Assembly: GCA_910585625.1 (NCBI GenBank)
Contig: CAJUFQ010000033.1
Location: forward strand, 1-34,217
Direction of reading: 5' to 3'
DNA: 34,217 nt
Origin: an uncultured Lachnospiraceae bacterium
Lineage (GTDB): Bacteria; Bacillota; Clostridia; Lachnospirales; Lachnospiraceae
Each line of letters begins with the position of its first letter. Position 1 is the first letter of the stretch. Below the pieces are notes generated by a model, which saw only the letters and a list, made by a program, of their open reading frames with translations, made no database searches and was not told the DNA's origin. The position numbers and the translations under genes are program-made. This document shows, in pieces, positions 31,859-34,217 of the stretch.

Positions 31859-31958
31859 TATGCGGCTGAGCGATATGTTTTGTGCTATTTCAGTCTTTGT
31901 GGTGAGCGATAATTTGCTATGTACTTTTAGGAGGGTGTTTGATAGAGAAGGCTGGTGA

Positions 31959-31973
31959 TGACGGATGGTGAAA
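31959..31973 (+). repeat. 15-bp direct repeat, copy 1 (truA start)
   Basis: TGACGGATGGTGAAA at 31959-31973 contains the truA start codon. A perfect second copy at 32751-32765 begins with the truA stop codon. Confidence 0.8.
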
Positions 31974-32753
31974 GAGGAAGGCGGCTATGCAAGTGTCAGG
32001 AAGAGGATAAAATTAGTTGTTGCTTATGATGGGACGGCCTACTGCGGCTGGCAGCTCCAGCCCAGCGGGATTACTATAGAAGAAGTGCTGAACCGGGAGC
32101 TGTCCCATTTGCTGGGAGAGGACATCCGGGTTATAGGCGCGAGCCGTACAGATTCCGGGGTGCATTCCCTGGGAAATGTGGCTGTGTTTGATACAAGTAC
32201 CCGCATTCCGCCAGAGAAGCTTTGTTACGCACTGAACCAACGGCTGCCGGAGGATATTGTGGCACAGTCTTCCTGTGAGGTGGCAGGGGACTTCCATCCC
32301 AGGCGTTGTTATAGCGAAAAGACATATGAGTATAGGATTCTCAACCGTAAGATTCCGATACCAACACTTCGGAAGTACACGTATTTTTATTACCGTGACC
32401 TTGATGTGGCAAAGATGCAGGAAGCTGCTTCCTGTCTGGTAGGAAAGCATGACTTCAAGAGTTTCTGCTCGGTGAGGACAGCTGTGGAGGATACCGTGCG
32501 TACCATACGTTTCTGCTCGGCAGAACGGACGCCGGAGGACGTGGTCATTATCCGCGTCACCGGGACAGGGTTCTTATACAATATGGTACGCATCATTGCA
32601 GGGACATTGATTCAGGTGGGGATTGGGGAACGTTCCCCGGAGGACATTCCTCGTATCCTGGCAAGGCGTGAGCGCGGCGCGGCAGGGCCGACAGCCCCGG
32701 CGCATGGGCTGACGATGCTGGGGATTGCCTATGGGGATGAAACGGACCGGTGA
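31965..32753 (+). CDS. truA: tRNA pseudouridine synthase A (TruA)
   Basis: A 262-residue enzyme making pseudouridine at positions 38-40 of the tRNA anticodon arm. The catalytic Asp is in SRTDSGVHSLGNVAVF (D63). YDGTAYCGWQLQPS, KTYEYRI, HDFKSFCS and GTGFLYNMVR are standard TruA landmarks. The first 13 residues (MVKEEGGYASVRK) are an extension of doubtful reality, since no good ribosome binding site precedes ATG 31965 (AGGAGGG lies 28 bases upstream). The next in-frame start options are GTG codons at 31968 and about 32000. Confidence 0.92.
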   Translation: MVKEEGGYASVRKRIKLVVAYDGTAYCGWQLQPSGITIEEVLNRELSHLLGEDIRVIGASRTDSGVHSLGNVAVFDTSTRIPPEKLCYALNQRLPEDIVAQSSCEVAGDFHPRRCYSEKTYEYRILNRKIPIPTLRKYTYFYYRDLDVAKMQEAASCLVGKHDFKSFCSVRTAVEDTVRTIRFCSAERTPEDVVIIRVTGTGFLYNMVRIIAGTLIQVGIGERSPEDIPRILARRERGAAGPTAPAHGLTMLGIAYGDETDR

Positions 32754-32765
32754 CGGATGGTGAAA
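32751..32765 (+). repeat. 15-bp direct repeat, copy 2 (truA stop)
   Basis: A perfect copy of TGACGGATGGTGAAA, starting with the truA TGA stop and 792 bases after copy 1. Confidence 0.8.
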
Positions 32766-32836
32766 AGCCGTCGTCGGACATTTTACATGCAAATCACGGT
32801 TGTAGGCAATGTCGTCTGCTTAGTGCGAACAATAAT

Positions 32837-32855
32837 GGCATTACAAAATAATGCC
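32837..32855. terminator. Hairpin after truA
   Basis: GGCATTA and TAATGCC pair perfectly around CAAAA. No T-tract follows, so termination is doubtful; it may simply be RNA structure in the 158 bases between truA and the rplM promoter. Confidence 0.4.
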
Positions 32856-32911
32856 GCAAGGCTAAAATATTAGCTGATATAAAAAATGGGGAAACTCAAA
32901 TAAAATAATTG

Positions 32912-32940
32912 TTGACAGGGCAGGGAACTTATAATAGAAT
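32912..32940 (+). promoter_or_regulatory. Promoter of rplM-rpsI
   Basis: A perfect TTGACA (32912-32917), 17-base spacer, and TAGAAT (32935-32940). It would start transcription near 32947, giving a leader of about 210 bases. A TATAAT at 32930-32935 is only 12 bases from the -35 and is not used in this reading. Confidence 0.85.
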
Positions 32941-32946
32941 ATACAA

Positions 32947-33157
32947 GTATGGCACATGCAGAGCGTGCGCCAGGCCTCGCGAAGCGTTTTTGCTTTGAGG
33001 TATAAGTTAAAAATGTAAATGGTGTGAAAATGATAGAACGGATGGAATCTTGGAATCATTCGGCTGCCCGGGACAAGGCATAGTACCCTGGCCAGCAGCC
33101 ATAGGACGGCATACGGATATCAGAGTAACATCGTAAAATTCAAGGAGGTAACATTCA
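32947..33157 (+). ncRNA. Structured 5' leader of the L13-S9 operon
   Basis: About 210 bases of untranslated leader with no gene. A strong hairpin at about 33059-33103 closes with GGCTGC and GCAGCC and has an inner GGG/CCC pairing. A GC-rich segment with alternative pairings lies at 32951-32990 (GGCACATGCAGAGCGTGCGCC). Firmicutes rplM leaders are known autoregulatory structures (L13 leader family). Assignment to that family is by position and structure, not by a covariance search. Confidence 0.5.
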
Positions 33158-33586
33158 ATGAATACTTTTATGGCCAGCCCGGCAACAATCGAAAGAAAGT
33201 GGTATGTAGTTGATGCTGAAGGGAAGACCTTAGGTCGTTTGGCATCTGAAATCGCAAAGGTATTGCGAGGAAAGAACAAGCCGATTTTTACCCCTCATAT
33301 GGACACCGGCGATTATGTAATCGTTGTCAATGCCGCTAAAGTGAAAGTGACCGGCAAGAAACTGAAACAGAAGATTTATTACCATCACTCCGGGTATGTG
33401 GGCGGAATGAAAGAGACCACATTAAAAGAAATGTTGACAAAGAAACCTGAGAGAGTCATGGAGCTTGCTGTGAAGGGAATGCTCCCGAAAGGGCCTCTGG
33501 GAAGGCAGATGTATAAGAAACTGTTTGTCTATGCAGGACCGGAACACAAACATGAAGCTCAGAAACCAGAAGTCTTAACATTTTAA
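33158..33586 (+). CDS. rplM: Ribosomal protein L13
   Basis: A 142-residue large-subunit protein of standard length. NTFMASPATIERKWYVVDAE, GKTLGRLASEIAKVLRGKNK, MLPKGPLGRQMYKKLFVYAG and the HKHEAQKPE end are typical. AAGGAGGT lies 10 bases before the ATG. rpsI follows after 17 bases. Confidence 0.97.
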   Translation: MNTFMASPATIERKWYVVDAEGKTLGRLASEIAKVLRGKNKPIFTPHMDTGDYVIVVNAAKVKVTGKKLKQKIYYHHSGYVGGMKETTLKEMLTKKPERVMELAVKGMLPKGPLGRQMYKKLFVYAGPEHKHEAQKPEVLTF

Positions 33587-33603
33587 TCAGGAGGAAATGA
33601 AAG

Positions 33604-33996
33604 ATGGCTAATGCAAGATATTATGGAACCGGAAGAAGGAAGAAATCTATTGCCAGGGTATATCTTATGCCCGGAACAGGCAAGATTACGATTAATAAAA
33701 GAGACATCGACGATTATTTGGGAATGGAGACCCTTAAGGTTATCGTACGCCAGCCGTTGGCGGCAACGGAGACCGTTGATAAATTCGACGTCTTGGTAAA
33801 TGTCCGCGGAGGCGGATATACTGGTCAGGCAGGGGCAATCCGTCATGGTATCGCCAGGGCTCTGCTGCAGGCAGACCCGGACTATAGGCCGGTATTGAAA
33901 GCGGCAGGTTATCTGACGCGTGACCCGAGAATGAAGGAGAGGAAGAAGTACGGCCTCAAAGCCGCCCGCCGCGCGCCCCAGTTCAGCAAGCGATAA
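33604..33996 (+). CDS. rpsI: Ribosomal protein S9
   Basis: A 130-residue small-subunit protein with YYGTGRRKKSIARVYLMPGT, VRGGGYTGQAGAIRHGIARA and the conserved basic end YGLKAARRAPQFSKR that reaches the P site. AGGAGG precedes the ATG. The gene is complete. The 3' end of rpsI is a known integration site for some integrative elements. Confidence 0.97.
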   Translation: MANARYYGTGRRKKSIARVYLMPGTGKITINKRDIDDYLGMETLKVIVRQPLAATETVDKFDVLVNVRGGGYTGQAGAIRHGIARALLQADPDYRPVLKAAGYLTRDPRMKERKKYGLKAARRAPQFSKR

Positions 33997-34079
33997 TCGG
34001 CTGTTCAAACCGTATCAAAATTGCTCAAAAACCCCGGAAAATCAAATGTTTACGGTTAGAAGGAAGTAATTTCAGATTA

Positions 34080-34118
34080 GGCGGTATAGCCCCGATTACA
34101 AGGGCTGTACCGTCTTTT
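34080..34118 (+). terminator. Terminator of rplM-rpsI
   Basis: GGCGGTATAGCCC (34080-34092) pairs with GGGCTGTACCGTC (34102-34114) over 13 pairs (two wobbles), followed by TTTTC. It lies 84 bases after the rpsI stop. Confidence 0.85.
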
Positions 34119-34217
34119 CAAGTTTCTATACGCCTTGCCGTTTCGGTTGCGTGGCAGAAAGAAAATTGATTTCCCCTACAAAGTTGAAAACAATATCCAC
34201 TTTCTGTACCCGTTTCC
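34118..34217 (-). other. Tail of unknown nature, open in two frames
   Basis: One minus-strand frame is open from the window edge to a TGA at 34120-34118 (ending HATETARRIET), and one plus-strand frame is open as well. Neither can be judged on 100 bases. The composition differs little from the neighbourhood. It may be the start of an element integrated beyond rpsI or simply intergenic. Confidence 0.25.

Overview
The window reads as a chromosomal segment of a Gram-positive anaerobe of the Clostridia, most likely a gut Lachnospiraceae (Clostridium cluster XIVa). This rests on the gene order ecfA1-ecfA2-ecfT-truA-rplM-rpsI, strong AGGAGG ribosome binding sites with some GTG/TTG starts, VanW-type and Big_2-rich surface proteins, and secreted GH43 enzymes typical of plant- or mucus-glycan degraders. 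The genus cannot be fixed from sequence alone. No rRNA, CRISPR array or complete insertion sequence was seen.

Layout. 1-1150: decayed end of an integrative/mobilisable element, with an intact sigma-region-4-like gene and a second one broken by an in-frame stop. 1158-1394: orphan GH43 fragment. 1403-1750: promoter, tRNA-Phe, two tRNA-Gly and a terminator. 1751-2059: non-coding, with one long hairpin. 2060-5335: XRE regulator, then a membrane diguanylate cyclase and an HD-GYP phosphodiesterase (a c-di-GMP make/break pair). 5434-11570: TetR regulator, MMPL/RND transporter, a large membrane-anchored coiled-coil protein and a divergent MntP-like membrane protein. 11786-12646: Rpn/PD-(D/E)XK nuclease-transposase family gene between two look-alike hairpins. 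12690-20352: two divergent, very large secreted multidomain GH43 proteins sharing an AT-rich promoter region with repeated palindromes. 20408-25972: ArsR-type sensor, B12-binding radical SAM protein, DEDDh exonuclease, a membrane-anchored hypothetical protein, a 35-residue membrane peptide with a duplicated start region, and a VanW-family protein. 26120-29272: AIR-synthase-like protein, Lrp/AsnC regulator, aminotransferase and TrmL, tightly packed. 29308-32753: ECF energizing module and TruA. 32754-33996: structured leader, L13 and S9. 33997-34217: terminator and an unexplained tail.

How the parts may work together. The best candidate for an undescribed system is the TetR / MMPL / coiled-coil / MntP-like cluster. 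A 21-bp interrupted palindrome sits on the likely promoter between the regulator and transporter genes. The coiled-coil protein has two LxxG-repeat blocks flanking an Ala/Gln/Thr-rich stretch, which suggests a Gram-positive periplasm-like adaptor for the MMPL pump. The GH43 pair looks co-regulated through AGTAAAA-type sites. The right end is core translation and vitamin-uptake machinery and is conventional apart from details noted in the findings.
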